Notes under the pieces: model-generated
Databases searched by the model: none
The model's input: only the letters and a program-made list of their open reading frames with translations
Told to the model about the DNA's origin: nothing
Part shown: in pieces, positions 52,389-61,509 of the stretch
How the letters are laid out: every line of letters starts with the position of its first letter
How positions within the stretch are numbered: position 1 is the first letter of the stretch
Program-made: the position numbers and the translations under genes
NCBI RefSeq assembly: GCF_008086595.1
Contig: NZ_RXYA01000003.1
Location: forward strand, 256,183-320,182
DNA from: Acetobacterium paludosum
GTDB taxonomy: Bacteria > Bacillota > Clostridia > Eubacteriales > Eubacteriaceae
Direction: 5' to 3'
Length of the DNA stretch: 64,000 bases

Positions 52389-53011
52389 TATGCTTCACCC
52401 CTTTCCGCTTGCTTTTTTTCCATATGATTGGTTAAGATTTTCCATGCAGCAACCAGGTATCCAATTAAAATGAATCCCCCTGCTGGTAAGATCATAATCA
52501 ATGGAGCATTATACCAGTCACCAAGAATTTTTACTCCGAAAATCGAACCCGCTCCAAGCAGTTCGCGAATAATTCCAATAATTACCAACGCCACACAAAA
52601 ACCTGAGCCCATCCCAAAACCATCGAAGAAAGATGGGATAACCTTATTTTTTGATGCAAATGACTCTGCTCTTGCCAATATGATTGCAAAAACAACAATC
52701 AAGGCCAGATATATTCCTAATGCATCATAAAGATCCGGGGCATATGCCTGAAGAACTAATTGCACCACGGTAACAATCGTTGCAATGGATGTAATATAAA
52801 CCGGTACCCGAACCTTAGGGTTAACGACTTTTCTGGTAAGTGAGACCACCATGTTGTTCATCGAAATAACAAACATAACCGAAAGACCCATTGTTAACGC
52901 CGTCGTTGCTGAAGACGTTACCGCCAAAGCTGGACAAAGGCTAAGCGCCAAAACAAATATAGGATTTTCTGCGATAATACCTTTTTTAAATATTTGCCAA
53001 TAATTTTTCAT
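52388..53011 (-). CDS. rnfE: Rnf complex subunit RnfE
   Basis: A 207-residue membrane protein with six helices; NPIFVLALSLCPALAVTSS carries the Cys for the shared intramembrane cluster with RnfA. Inverted-topology homologue of RnfA. It is separated from rnfG by two bases and overlaps rnfA by one. Confidence 0.95.
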   Translation of the reverse strand: MKNYWQIFKKGIIAENPIFVLALSLCPALAVTSSATTALTMGLSVMFVISMNNMVVSLTRKVVNPKVRVPVYITSIATIVTVVQLVLQAYAPDLYDALGIYLALIVVFAIILARAESFASKNKVIPSFFDGFGMGSGFCVALVIIGIIRELLGAGSIFGVKILGDWYNAPLIMILPAGGFILIGYLVAAWKILTNHMEKKQAERGEA

Positions 53012-53013
53012 AA

Positions 53014-53586
53014 TTATTTATTACCTCCTGCAAACGCTACGACTTCATCTACTGCTTCTTTAACGCCTTTTGTTACGGCTTTAGAAGAAATTGTAGCTCC
53101 AGTCATTGCTTGAATATTTTCTTTGTTTGAAGGATCTTTTGTCACTACCAAGTTTTCAGATGTTTTTCCTGCAAACTGGGATTTAAACGGTTCTTTTCCA
53201 GCATTGTCCCCAAGACCAGGGGTTTCATTTGCCTTCAATATTGAAAAATTAATAACCTCGCCAGTCGTTTTAACAGCAACCAGCATTGTTATCGCTCCGC
53301 CATAACCTTTTGTCTCACCGGGAACAACATAGGCAATTTTTTCGCCCCCCTTTGTTGCAGCATACCAATCGGTTTTGCCTTCAATAGGCGTAAAGGTATC
53401 TGCATCTGGAACTAAGGCTTGCATTGTTTTCATCTCTTTATCCGCTGCATTCTTTATCGCAATCGGTGACGTTACAAAATTAGTAACACCAATAATTAAT
53501 CCAGCTACAAAACAAGCGATCATTAAGTTTATCGCAATCTGAAAAATAGAATATTCTTTTGTAGTATGTTCAGTCGACATATTCAT
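53014..53586 (-). CDS. rnfG: Rnf complex subunit RnfG (covalent FMN)
   Basis: A 190-residue protein with one N-terminal membrane helix and a periplasm-side/extracytoplasmic FMN domain. The motif AMTGATISSKAV holds the Thr for phosphoester-linked FMN. ETPGLGDNAGKEPFKSQF is typical. It relays electrons across the complex. Confidence 0.95.
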   Translation of the reverse strand: MNMSTEHTTKEYSIFQIAINLMIACFVAGLIIGVTNFVTSPIAIKNAADKEMKTMQALVPDADTFTPIEGKTDWYAATKGGEKIAYVVPGETKGYGGAITMLVAVKTTGEVINFSILKANETPGLGDNAGKEPFKSQFAGKTSENLVVTKDPSNKENIQAMTGATISSKAVTKGVKEAVDEVVAFAGGNK

Positions 53587-54579
53587 TTACCCCCTTACTC
53601 CGAATTTTTTTGGTTGACAAAAGCGGTCAATTAGAGGTGTCAGACAGTTCATTAATAATATTGCATAACAAACGCCTTCAGGATAGCCGCCTTTAAGTCT
53701 GATTAAGGTTGTCAATACCCCTGCACCAAAGGCAAAAATTATTTGACCTTTTATCGTTATTGGAATGGTAACCATATCGGTAGCCATGAAGAATGCTCCA
53801 ATGATTAAACCACCAGCCATCATATGAAAAAGTGGGTCTCCAGTAAGGAAGCCGGCTGGTCCAAATATCCAAGTTAAAATTCCGACAGTACCGATCATAA
53901 CAACAGGAACTTGCCAGTTTATATATTTTTTATAGATTAAAAACAATCCGCCGAGAACTAATAGTACCGTACATGTTTCACCGATACTACCACTGCGGTT
54001 TCCTAAAAACATTGCCTGATACATATTTGATGCACTGCCAAAGGTACTAATTAATGCATCGTAACCTTGTTGTTTTAAGATGTTAAGTGGTGTTGCAGAA
54101 CTTACAACATCTGGAACACTTGTTGTCATTTTACTCCAGGTTGTCATCGCAACTGGCCATGATACCATTAATGCCGCTCTACCAATATGTGCTGGATTGA
54201 AAATGTTTGAACCAATTCCGCCCATGGCATGTTTTGCCACGACGATGGCGATAAACGAACCAACGATGGCCATCCACGCTGGAAGCGTTGGTGGTAAACA
54301 CATTGCCAGCAACAGGCCGGTTAAAAAAGCACTTCCGTCTTTTACGGTAATCGGTTTTTTTCTTATTATTTCGACTGCCCATTCAAAAAACACAGCTGAT
54401 ACAATACCTAATAATATAATCATAAGCGCATTTAAACCGAAATGATATACTCCGAACAATGCCGCTGGAGCTAATGTTAGGTTCACTGTCCACATTATTT
54501 TTGAAACTGACTCTTCTGAGCGAATATGTGGAGATACAGATACATTAAATAATTCCTTGTTTGATTTTACTTCCGCCAT
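53587..54579 (-). CDS. rnfD: Rnf complex subunit RnfD (covalent FMN, membrane)
   Basis: A 330-residue membrane protein of about nine or ten helices. The Thr of VSSATPLNIL (near residue 175) is the FMN attachment site. GGLIIGAFFMATDMVT near residue 255 is conserved in NqrB/RnfD. It is part of the ion-translocating core; in Acetobacterium woodii the coupling ion is Na+ (family knowledge). Confidence 0.95.
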   Translation of the reverse strand: MAEVKSNKELFNVSVSPHIRSEESVSKIMWTVNLTLAPAALFGVYHFGLNALMIILLGIVSAVFFEWAVEIIRKKPITVKDGSAFLTGLLLAMCLPPTLPAWMAIVGSFIAIVVAKHAMGGIGSNIFNPAHIGRAALMVSWPVAMTTWSKMTTSVPDVVSSATPLNILKQQGYDALISTFGSASNMYQAMFLGNRSGSIGETCTVLLVLGGLFLIYKKYINWQVPVVMIGTVGILTWIFGPAGFLTGDPLFHMMAGGLIIGAFFMATDMVTIPITIKGQIIFAFGAGVLTTLIRLKGGYPEGVCYAILLMNCLTPLIDRFCQPKKFGVRG

Positions 54580-54594
54580 GAAAAACTCACCCCC

Positions 54595-55917
54595 CTATTT
54601 CTTTGCAGCTTTTTTAGCAGCATTCTGTGCTTTACTGTATTTAACATATTGAACGATATTTCGTTTTGCCGGGCATGCGTAAACGCAGCTTCCGCACTCA
54701 ACACAATCAAGAAGACTAAAATCCTCAACTGCTTCTTCGAAAAGATTTTTCTCTCCTAAAAGACTAAACATACTAGGATTTAATCCCATCGGACATGCGT
54801 TAATACATCTTCCGCATCTGATGCATGGTGATTGTTTCCCAGTGTTTGCTTCCCCTTCGGCCAAAGCAAGTATTCCAGATACACCTTTTATGATTGGGAG
54901 ATCTATATGTGGTTCTGCCATTCCCATCATTGGTCCACCACTAAGGATTTTTTCGGGTGTACTTGCAAATCCCCCACAAAAATCGATTGCTTCTCTAAAT
55001 GTTGTTCCTACTCGAACTAAAATATTTTTAGGCTCTTTTATCGCCTTGCCGCTGATTGTTGTCACTCTCTGAATGAGTGGGATTCCCTGAGTTACAGCAT
55101 CCGATATTGCAACTGCCGTACCGACGTTTTGAACAACAACGCCAACATCCAGAGGAAGTCCGCCAGATGGAACCTCTTTGCCAGTAATTACCTTAATCAG
55201 CATTTTTTCAGCACCTTGAGGATATTTTGTTGGGAGCCCCATAACTTCTACTCCAGTTCCTTCAAAAGCTTTCTTCATTACTTCAATAGCATCTGGTTTA
55301 TTATCTTCTATTCCAACATACCCTTTTGTAACGCCAAGTGCTTTCATCGCTATTTTTACACCGGTTACTATTCGCGCTGATTCTTCAAGCATAAGCCGAT
55401 GGTCAGCGGTTAAATATGGTTCACATTCAGCAGCATTCAAAATAAATGCCTCAGCTGTTTTTTCTTTAGGTACAGTCATTTTTACATGTGTTGGAAAAGT
55501 TGCACCACCCATACCAACAATACCAGCTTCTCTTATTATCTTGTTGATGCTATCAGCATCCAGACTCTGCCAGTCCCGTTTTAGCGGGATACCTTCAGCC
55601 CATTCGTCCTGGCCATCGTTTTCAATAACAATTGCCAGACATGTTCCCAACCCTGGATGAGGATATTCTCCTACATCGATCACTTTTCCCGAAATTGATG
55701 CATGTACATTTCCTGAAACAAATGCATCGGTTGTCGCAATTAATTGCCCTTTTTTCACTAAGTCGCCTTTGGCTACTATAGGTGAACAAGGTGCACCGAT
55801 ATGCTGTCTCACGGGAATGATTGCTTTGTTTGGCAAAGGTGCTGTTTCTATCGGCTTATTTGCTGTATAACTCTTGCGATCGTTTGGATGCACTCCACCG
55901 CGAAAACTCTTCATCAT
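54595..55917 (-). CDS. rnfC: Rnf complex subunit RnfC (NAD+ reducing)
   Basis: A 440-residue peripheral subunit. The NADH/FMN-binding region includes GIVGMGGATFPTHVK and a SLBB-like domain, and two [4Fe-4S] sites follow (CIRCGRCINACP, CVECGSCVYACP). It passes electrons to NAD+. ATG at 55917 (MMKSFRGGVHP) follows GGGAGG; the upstream extension of the frame lacks support. Confidence 0.95.
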   Translation of the reverse strand: MMKSFRGGVHPNDRKSYTANKPIETAPLPNKAIIPVRQHIGAPCSPIVAKGDLVKKGQLIATTDAFVSGNVHASISGKVIDVGEYPHPGLGTCLAIVIENDGQDEWAEGIPLKRDWQSLDADSINKIIREAGIVGMGGATFPTHVKMTVPKEKTAEAFILNAAECEPYLTADHRLMLEESARIVTGVKIAMKALGVTKGYVGIEDNKPDAIEVMKKAFEGTGVEVMGLPTKYPQGAEKMLIKVITGKEVPSGGLPLDVGVVVQNVGTAVAISDAVTQGIPLIQRVTTISGKAIKEPKNILVRVGTTFREAIDFCGGFASTPEKILSGGPMMGMAEPHIDLPIIKGVSGILALAEGEANTGKQSPCIRCGRCINACPMGLNPSMFSLLGEKNLFEEAVEDFSLLDCVECGSCVYACPAKRNIVQYVKYSKAQNAAKKAAKK

Positions 55918-55995
55918 ATTTAAAACCTCCCTTTTTAGTATATTATAATGAATCTCTATAGATAAGCAAAAATACAAAGTCAAATCGGAACTTAT

Positions 55996-56412
55996 TTAAC
56001 TCAATATTTTTGTAATCACCGGTAATGATTTTACGTCTTTTTTTACGGCCTTATCATATAATTTCACAAAAATTAATGATAGACAAAACACTATTATTCC
56101 GCCACCTATTTGAAACGGAACCAATGGTTGTCCCAATTTATTTGCAACAAACCATCCCATAACTGCTCCAACTGCTGCTGCTAAAAGAGGCATAACATAA
56201 ACCATAAATGCAGCAATAATCATATTAGCTTCCTGTATTTCAAATGCAACCTTTTGTCCCGGTTTAGCTCCGATTGGATTTCGAACATCCATTATGATGG
56301 CATCCTCACCTGGACATGCTCCACAGTCTTTACAATCTGCATGTCTGGCGGCGCTTACTTTTGCCAGTTCACCCTCTACTCCAACAACAATACCAATTTC
56401 TTCTTGTTTCAA
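55996..56412 (-). CDS. RseC/MucC-family protein at the head of the rnf operon
   Basis: A 138-residue protein with an N-terminal Cys cluster (HADCKDCGACPG, four Cys) and two transmembrane helices (residues about 65-115), the RseC layout. Relatives act with RsxABCDGE in SoxR reduction in E. coli; here it precedes rnfC by 78 bp and may assist assembly or regulation of Rnf. The start is TTG at 56412, decided by AAGGAGG eight bases upstream. Confidence 0.87.
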   Translation of the reverse strand: MKQEEIGIVVGVEGELAKVSAARHADCKDCGACPGEDAIIMDVRNPIGAKPGQKVAFEIQEANMIIAAFMVYVMPLLAAAVGAVMGWFVANKLGQPLVPFQIGGGIIVFCLSLIFVKLYDKAVKKDVKSLPVITKILS

Positions 56413-56486
56413 ACTATTAACCTCCTTAAAAAAATCGCGATCATAAGTTGCGTTGCTTATCGTTTAACTACTAATTAGCCCATACT

Positions 56487-56530
56487 TAATTCCGGGAAAA
56501 TTGTATACTCAAACAATTTTTCCGGAATTA
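56487..56530 (-). promoter_or_regulatory. Strong hairpin in the rnf 5' leader
   Basis: An 18-bp stem with one mismatch (56487-56504 with 56513-56530) and an 8-base loop lies 75 bp upstream of the rseC-like gene. No U tract follows, so it is not a plain terminator; it may protect the mRNA or be a protein or RNA binding site. Confidence 0.6.
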
Positions 56531-56611
56531 TAAAACGCCTATATTATTAATCGCTGCATCAAGTACAAAAAATTACATGTTTGAAACTTGTATATACATC
56601 GTCTGTTTCTA

Positions 56612-56639
56612 ATTATATATGTAAAAAATTTATTTGCAA
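56612..56639 (-). promoter_or_regulatory. Promoter of the rseC-rnf operon
   Basis: -35 TTGCAA (56634-56639) and perfect -10 TATAAT (56612-56617) with a 16-base spacer on the minus strand. The transcript should start near 56605, giving a leader of about 190 nt. Confidence 0.7.
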
Positions 56640-57150
56640 CAGTTTTTTTGAAATTACCATCGCTTGAATTTAGAACTCTTTTAAGTAAAAATTAGCCTGT
56701 TTTTCTCGCTATTTAAGGAACTATTTTTTTTTACGATTTTTCTCCCTCCATCTTCTCTATTTAGCTCGTCTTTTTATGAAATTCTATCAAATCAGCGGTT
56801 TTTGAAGCACAGAACAAGCTTTTAATATACTTTTTTTTAATTCTATCATTCTTTAAATCAATTTTTATCACTTGTGATTGTATCTTTTTTAACAGACTGT
56901 TCTTTTACTAAATTTTACTTATTTTCCTATCAAAATTGCGAGATTAATTCCAGAGGGTAATTTTTTCCTATACTCGCGTTTCGCTTCTATTGTTACCCGG
57001 TTAACTTAAAACGTTAATCTTTAAAAGAATACACGAAGCACGTATAATATATCTGCTATAAACAACAGAATATCGGTTCACATTTATAACCATTGATTTT
57101 ATTTGAGTTATTCTTTTTTTAAGTTGCCTGTCTGAAAAAATAAAGCACTA
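56640..57150. other. Gene-free AT-rich stretch upstream of rnf
   Basis: About 510 bp with long A and T runs and no convincing open frame with a ribosome site on either strand. The near-palindrome GTTACCCGGTTAAC near 56991-57004 is the only local symmetry noted. A regulatory region or an unrecognised small RNA is possible. Confidence 0.5.
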
Positions 57151-57177
57151 AAAAAAGAGGCTATAGCCAAAGCCCCT
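57151..57177 (-). terminator. Terminator of the Eis-like gene
   Basis: On the minus strand AGGGGC pairs with GCCTCT (57177-57172 with 57161-57156, one G-U) and is followed by UUUUUUU. Confidence 0.75.
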
Positions 57178-57208
57178 TTCCACTTAATTTTATATAAAAT
57201 TTCAGATG

Positions 57209-58426
57209 TTATATGTAATCAGAAAAGTAAATCTTATCATTTGGAATAATATTTTCAAGCAATGTGATTGTTTTATCGTTAGCAGCTAATCGTTCTATTT
57301 TTCTTAAATAGGTTGGTCGCTTATAGCCCAACAACATCGTTGTTAGAATTCCGATATTCAATTCCACACAGTTTTCAGATCGGCCGTCAATCAATACCGG
57401 TTTTGAGCCCTTATTAAACCGGAGTGTAAAGCTTTGATTATTCCAATCCAGCACCGAATCTCTAATATTAAAGGTGATCGTATCATCAATGTCAACATTA
57501 ACAAAATTGTACTGTTTAATAAACTCCTCAAAATCTACAATTCGTGCCATAATATAGGGTCTGATATTCTCTTTCATATCACTGTCCCCAAATAGAAAAG
57601 ACACGGTATGATTATTATAATTATTGCCAACCACTTCATTAATCATGGATTCATGAGCCGCGATATAGCCCCACAGACCTTTCCTTGCCTCTTCGTTTAA
57701 GTAAACCATTTCCTTGACATGAAAAGCATCATTTTCGATAAGGTAAACTAAATAACCAAATGGTTTGTTATTCTCGTTATAATAGATAGCAACCGTTACA
57801 TCTTCGACATCCCAACGCCAGTATTCTTCCCAAACCAGATCCGATCTGATCAGGCATCCATGGGTTTGTCTTGCATAGGTATCATGTAAATCGATAAGAT
57901 CTTCACTGTCTAGCAATACCCGTCTTACCCTGCCGGGGACATCAATATCTCTGGGCAACTGATTATCCCGGATGCGATAGGTCATCTTGTCCGATACAAC
58001 CTCCCAACCCTTGTGCCGATATAACGGAATTGAATAAGGATATAGAAAAGAAATACTTTGCTTTTGTTTTCGCATGGTTTCAAGACTTTCTTTCATTAAT
58101 CTTGACATTAAACCCAAGCCCATATATTCAGGATAGGTGGCAACACCGGTGATGTAACCCATATCGTAAATATTCCCTCTGATGTTCACTTCGAGTGGAT
58201 ATACTGCAATTTGAGCCGCCAACTTTTCTCCTTCAAACCAGCCGACGACCGCTGCCTTTTCTAATATGGGAAATTTCGAACGCTTAATTTCATCCTGTTT
58301 CCATCCTATTTTTAATAATTGTTCATCTGTAACCTGAAATGCATATCTTAAAATATCGTTGAATTGCGTTAAATCTTTTGACGCCAATTTTCTTAATTCA
58401 AGATCTGTTTTTATATCCTTGCGCAT
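57209..58426 (-). CDS. Eis-family GNAT N-acetyltransferase
   Basis: A 405-residue protein with the Eis layout: an N-terminal GNAT domain (GYITGVATYPEYMGLGLMSR, the acetyl-CoA loop, near residues 90-110), a central second GNAT-like domain and a C-terminal sterol-carrier-like domain (LDWNNQSFTLRFNKG). The C-terminal residues end ...DYI. Eis proteins acetylate amino groups of small molecules such as aminoglycosides; the natural substrate here is unknown. ATG at 58426 follows AAAGGGGGA. Divergent from the Crp/Fnr gene. Confidence 0.9.
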   Translation of the reverse strand: MRKDIKTDLELRKLASKDLTQFNDILRYAFQVTDEQLLKIGWKQDEIKRSKFPILEKAAVVGWFEGEKLAAQIAVYPLEVNIRGNIYDMGYITGVATYPEYMGLGLMSRLMKESLETMRKQKQSISFLYPYSIPLYRHKGWEVVSDKMTYRIRDNQLPRDIDVPGRVRRVLLDSEDLIDLHDTYARQTHGCLIRSDLVWEEYWRWDVEDVTVAIYYNENNKPFGYLVYLIENDAFHVKEMVYLNEEARKGLWGYIAAHESMINEVVGNNYNNHTVSFLFGDSDMKENIRPYIMARIVDFEEFIKQYNFVNVDIDDTITFNIRDSVLDWNNQSFTLRFNKGSKPVLIDGRSENCVELNIGILTTMLLGYKRPTYLRKIERLAANDKTITLLENIIPNDKIYFSDYI

Positions 58427-58580
58427 CTGAAATCCCCCTTTATTAACTACAATCTGCTAATCTTTCTTTCCTATTACATTTAAAAGCACAATTCCATCGA
58501 GCTTTTGTTATTGATACCCGCATCATTAGGGTTATAAATATGATATACTAAAAAATAATATTTAAGTGAGGTCAGTAAAA

Positions 58581-59258
58581 ATGATAAATGAAAAAGATAT
58601 CGGATTGGTTGAATCAATTTTCAGCTTTTGGGATAAGCTAACTCCCCAGCAAGCATCGCTGATTCTGGGAAATTCAATAAATGCGAACTATAAACGCGGT
58701 GAAAATATTCATCGCGGCGATAACGACTGTGTTGGTGTATTGCTGATTAAAAGTGGTGAACTGCGTACCTATATATTATCCGAAGATGGCCGGGATATTA
58801 CCCTGTACCGATTAGGGGCTGGCGATGTCTGTATCCTGTCGGGAGCATCCTGCATTTTAAAGAATATTACTTTCGATGTCCATATTGATGCTGAAAAAGA
58901 CAGTGAGTTGATTTCAATCAACTCCGCTGTTTTCCAACAGCTTTGCAATGAAAATATCTATGCCGAGAATTTTTCTTATAAATCCACCATTGATCGCTTT
59001 TCAGATGTGATGTGGGCAATACAGCAAATTCTCTTTCTGAGCTTTGATAAACGACTGACAATTTTTTTGCTGGATGAAATATCCCGAACCGGATCAAACA
59101 CCATCATCATGACTCATGAACAAATTGCCAAATATATTGGTTCTGCCCGTGAAGTTGTCTCCCGGATGTTAAAATATTTTGAAAGAGAAGGCTTGGTAAA
59201 ACTTACACGAGGTAAAATCGAAGTCATCGACGCGGTTCTGTTAAAAGAAATAATTTAA
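58581..59258 (+). CDS. Crp/Fnr-family transcriptional regulator
   Basis: A 225-residue regulator. The N-terminal cyclic-nucleotide-like barrel (GVLLIKSGELRTYIL; YRLGAGDVCILSGASCIL) is followed by a winged helix with MTHEQIAKYIGSAREVVSRMLKYF. It contains two Cys close together (VCILSGASC) plus one near residue 120 but no FNR-type [4Fe-4S] N-terminal cluster. ATG at 58581 follows GAGG; a GTG at 58566 is part of the ribosome site. Divergent from the Eis-like gene, perhaps its regulator. Confidence 0.9.
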   Translation: MINEKDIGLVESIFSFWDKLTPQQASLILGNSINANYKRGENIHRGDNDCVGVLLIKSGELRTYILSEDGRDITLYRLGAGDVCILSGASCILKNITFDVHIDAEKDSELISINSAVFQQLCNENIYAENFSYKSTIDRFSDVMWAIQQILFLSFDKRLTIFLLDEISRTGSNTIIMTHEQIAKYIGSAREVVSRMLKYFEREGLVKLTRGKIEVIDAVLLKEII

Positions 59259-59265
59259 TAATAAC

Positions 59266-59307
59266 TAAAGCCAATTATTTTATCAGAGTGATAAATAATT
59301 GGCTTTA
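59266..59307. terminator. Bidirectional terminator after the Crp/Fnr gene
   Basis: TAAAGCCAATTATTT (59266-59280) pairs with AAATAATTGGCTTTA (59293-59307), with TATC/GATA extending inward. It separates the convergent Crp/Fnr and thioredoxin genes. Confidence 0.75.
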
Positions 59308-59340
59308 AAATTGTCAATTTTCAATATTGCTTATTTTGCT

Positions 59341-59655
59341 TTATGCTTCCAGCATTTCTAAAATATCTTTTTTGGGCTTTGCTCCGACTGATTTTTTAAC
59401 CACCACACCGCCTCTGACCACAGCTAGCGTTGGAATGCTCATTACCTTGAACTCTGCTGCCAATTCTGGTTGTTCATCCACATTGATCTTACCAACCTTT
59501 ATTACCAGACCCACCTCTTCTGCTATTTCATCTACAATCGGAGAAACCATTTTACAGGGTCCGCACCATGGTGCCCAAAAATCCAGCAATACCGGTTTGT
59601 CTGACTGTACGACTTCCATTTCATAATTATCTTTTGTAATCGTTACTACACTCAT
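59341..59655 (-). CDS. trxA: Thioredoxin
   Basis: A 104-residue thioredoxin with LDFWAPWCGPCKMV active site and cis-Pro in MSIPTLAV. It reduces protein disulfides. ATG at 59655 follows AAGGAGA by nine bases; an upstream start at 59673 lies inside the ribosome site. No thioredoxin reductase gene is adjacent. Confidence 0.95.
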   Translation of the reverse strand: MSVVTITKDNYEMEVVQSDKPVLLDFWAPWCGPCKMVSPIVDEIAEEVGLVIKVGKINVDEQPELAAEFKVMSIPTLAVVRGGVVVKKSVGAKPKKDILEMLEA

Positions 59656-59757
59656 TTTATTTATCTCCTTCATCTCTTGAATTTGTTTTATGAGCCAATT
59701 ATAACCATATTGTTTAATTTAAACCGTAACTTAATCACATAACTATTTTTTATAATT

Positions 59758-60177
59758 TTATCGTCCTTTGTGCTTTTGCTTTTTCTTTTCTTGTCTTAAA
59801 TCGAATTGTCGCAGTTTTTCTTCTTCCGTCCTCAAGCGATTCATTTTTTTTCTGCCGATTATATTCTGCTCATGCTCTAATTTCAGAGCCTGCTGTGCTT
59901 TCGTTCCAATTCCCTTTTTTTCCATCTGGCGACTGATTTCCCTTTGCATTCTTTTGGGATTGACATTTGCCTTTTGAGCTTCAACTTGAATTTTTGACGT
60001 ACTAAAAGTAAGGGTATCATATTTTTTCAACAAGAAATCATAAATTTCATAATCCTTTGGCTCAGCGCCAAAAACTACCTTGGCAACACTGAGTTCGCCC
60101 TGATCAATTTGTTCAAAAACGCCCACCCAAAAGGGTTCCTCAAAAAACACCGTCAAAGAACCAACAATTTTATCCAT
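59758..60177 (-). CDS. yjdF: YjdF-family protein
   Basis: A 139-residue protein. The N-terminal half (VGSLTVFFEEPFWVGVFE) is strand-rich and the C-terminal half is a basic, Lys/Arg/Gln-rich helix ending KKKQKHKGR. This is the YjdF/DUF2992 family of unknown molecular function; in Bacillus and other Firmicutes it is controlled by the yjdF riboswitch, as here. ATG at 60177 follows GGAGGAA; the longer frame upstream runs into the riboswitch. Confidence 0.9.
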   Translation of the reverse strand: MDKIVGSLTVFFEEPFWVGVFEQIDQGELSVAKVVFGAEPKDYEIYDFLLKKYDTLTFSTSKIQVEAQKANVNPKRMQREISRQMEKKGIGTKAQQALKLEHEQNIIGRKKMNRLRTEEEKLRQFDLRQEKKKQKHKGR

Positions 60178-60195
60178 ATTCTTCCTCCTAAAAAC

Positions 60196-60287
60196 TACTA
60201 GCGAAGAAGGGACAACCATAGGAGGCAGGTTACTGACAGAAACTTTCTGCGTCTGGACTACCGGCCAGAACTGTGTTTTTATCTACG
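60196..60287 (-). ncRNA. yjdF riboswitch
   Basis: The minus strand carries conserved-looking elements of the yjdF motif: ACAGTTCTGGCCGGTAGTCC, AGACGCAGAAA, TTTCTGTCAGTAACCTGCC and CTTCTTCGCTAGTAG, directly before the yjdF ribosome site. The class is known to bind azaaromatic compounds. Recognition is by sequence memory and gene context. Confidence 0.85.
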
Positions 60288-60294
60288 CATCAAT

Positions 60295-60322
60295 ATTATA
60301 GCATCTTTTAAGCCTAAATCAA
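60295..60322 (-). promoter_or_regulatory. Promoter of the yjdF riboswitch transcript
   Basis: -35 TTGATT (60317-60322), 16-base spacer, -10 TATAAT (60295-60300) on the minus strand. The start would fall at the 5' edge of the riboswitch. Confidence 0.7.
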
Positions 60323-60394
60323 TTCAAATTAATTTAGGCTGTCAACCAACTGTTATACCGATCAACGGTTAACCCGTTCCCCTCCTTCTTTTGA

Positions 60395-60868
60395 TTAATC
60401 ATTTCTAATTGCATTTTTTTCCAACTCGAGCAGCTTTTCTTTTAAATCCACTCCGCCGGCATAGCCAACCATGGCCCCATTTGAACCAATCACGCGATGA
60501 CAGGGAATAACGATGGCAATGGGATTATGATGATTTGCGCCGCCAACCGCCCGGGATGCTTTTTCATTACCAATGGCAATGGCAATATCTTTGTAACAGC
60601 AAACCGCCCCATAAGGAATACTTTGCAGGGCTTGCCAAACCTTTTTCTGAAAGACCGTCCCTTCCGGTGAAAGCGGCAAATCAAAACTTTTTCGTTTGCC
60701 TTCTAAATACTCTTCAAGCTCCTGATACGCTTTTTTCAGCAGCGGTGTTTCGTTTATTGTCACTCCTTCTGAAATTTCTTCTCCAAAATACAATTGGGTA
60801 ACAGCCATCCCGTTTTCAACAATGACAACTTTTCCGAGCTCTGTTTCATAACAAAATGCTTGTTTCAT
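60395..60868 (-). CDS. ogt: Methylated-DNA-[protein]-cysteine S-methyltransferase
   Basis: A 157-residue repair protein. Active-site IPCHRVIGSNG, helix-turn-helix region AVGGANHHNP and VWQALQSIPYGAV are typical of Ogt/MGMT. It transfers alkyl groups from O6-alkylguanine to its Cys in a single suicidal step. It is a lone gene. Confidence 0.95.
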   Translation of the reverse strand: MKQAFCYETELGKVVIVENGMAVTQLYFGEEISEGVTINETPLLKKAYQELEEYLEGKRKSFDLPLSPEGTVFQKKVWQALQSIPYGAVCCYKDIAIAIGNEKASRAVGGANHHNPIAIVIPCHRVIGSNGAMVGYAGGVDLKEKLLELEKNAIRND

Positions 60869-61005
60869 GATTTTTCATCTCTTTTTCAATGATAATTATT
60901 TTATCTTTTTATCACATTATACTTGGTACGATTTCGGTGAAATCGTGTCAATCTGATTCCATCTCTCATTTTATCCTATATTACTAATTACCCAATTTTC
61001 CGCTC

Positions 61006-61509
61006 TTATATCTCACTCAACACGGTTTCTTTTAATAAAAGTGATTTTTTTACATCAATAATTCTTTGATTTTTCGATCCTCTGAATTTTAACATCATGC
61101 TCTTTTTCTCTATCTGAAATTTTCCATCGACCAATAGCTCAGTTCTTTCTAATAGATCATGCCAGGCTTTATCGCTGTTTTCCAAAAGTGTTTCGTATGT
61201 ATAGCCGGTGTATGTCATCACATGATAGCCCAAAACCCCGGCTCTTTCAGCCAGTTCGCCAAAAGCCTCGGCCTGTTCAAACGGTTCTCCCCCACTTAAG
61301 GTTATCCCATCCAGAAGAGGATTCTTTTTCATTTCATTGATGATGGCATCAATAGCCACCCATTGTCCGTCTTTAAAATCATGGGTTCCCGGGTTATGAC
61401 AACCAGAACAATGATGAGGGCAACCCTGGGCAAAGACGACAAGCCGGATACCCGGACCGTCGACGATCGATTCTTTGACAACGCCGGCAATTTTTATTTG
61501 TTTATTCAT
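61006..61509 (-). CDS. nrdG: Anaerobic ribonucleotide reductase activating protein
   Basis: A 167-residue radical SAM enzyme with the CxxxCxxC motif in FAQGCPHHCSGCHNP and GGEPFEQ. It generates the glycyl radical on NrdD. It overlaps nrdD by 4 bp, so the two are coupled. Confidence 0.96.
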   Translation of the reverse strand: MNKQIKIAGVVKESIVDGPGIRLVVFAQGCPHHCSGCHNPGTHDFKDGQWVAIDAIINEMKKNPLLDGITLSGGEPFEQAEAFGELAERAGVLGYHVMTYTGYTYETLLENSDKAWHDLLERTELLVDGKFQIEKKSMMLKFRGSKNQRIIDVKKSLLLKETVLSEI

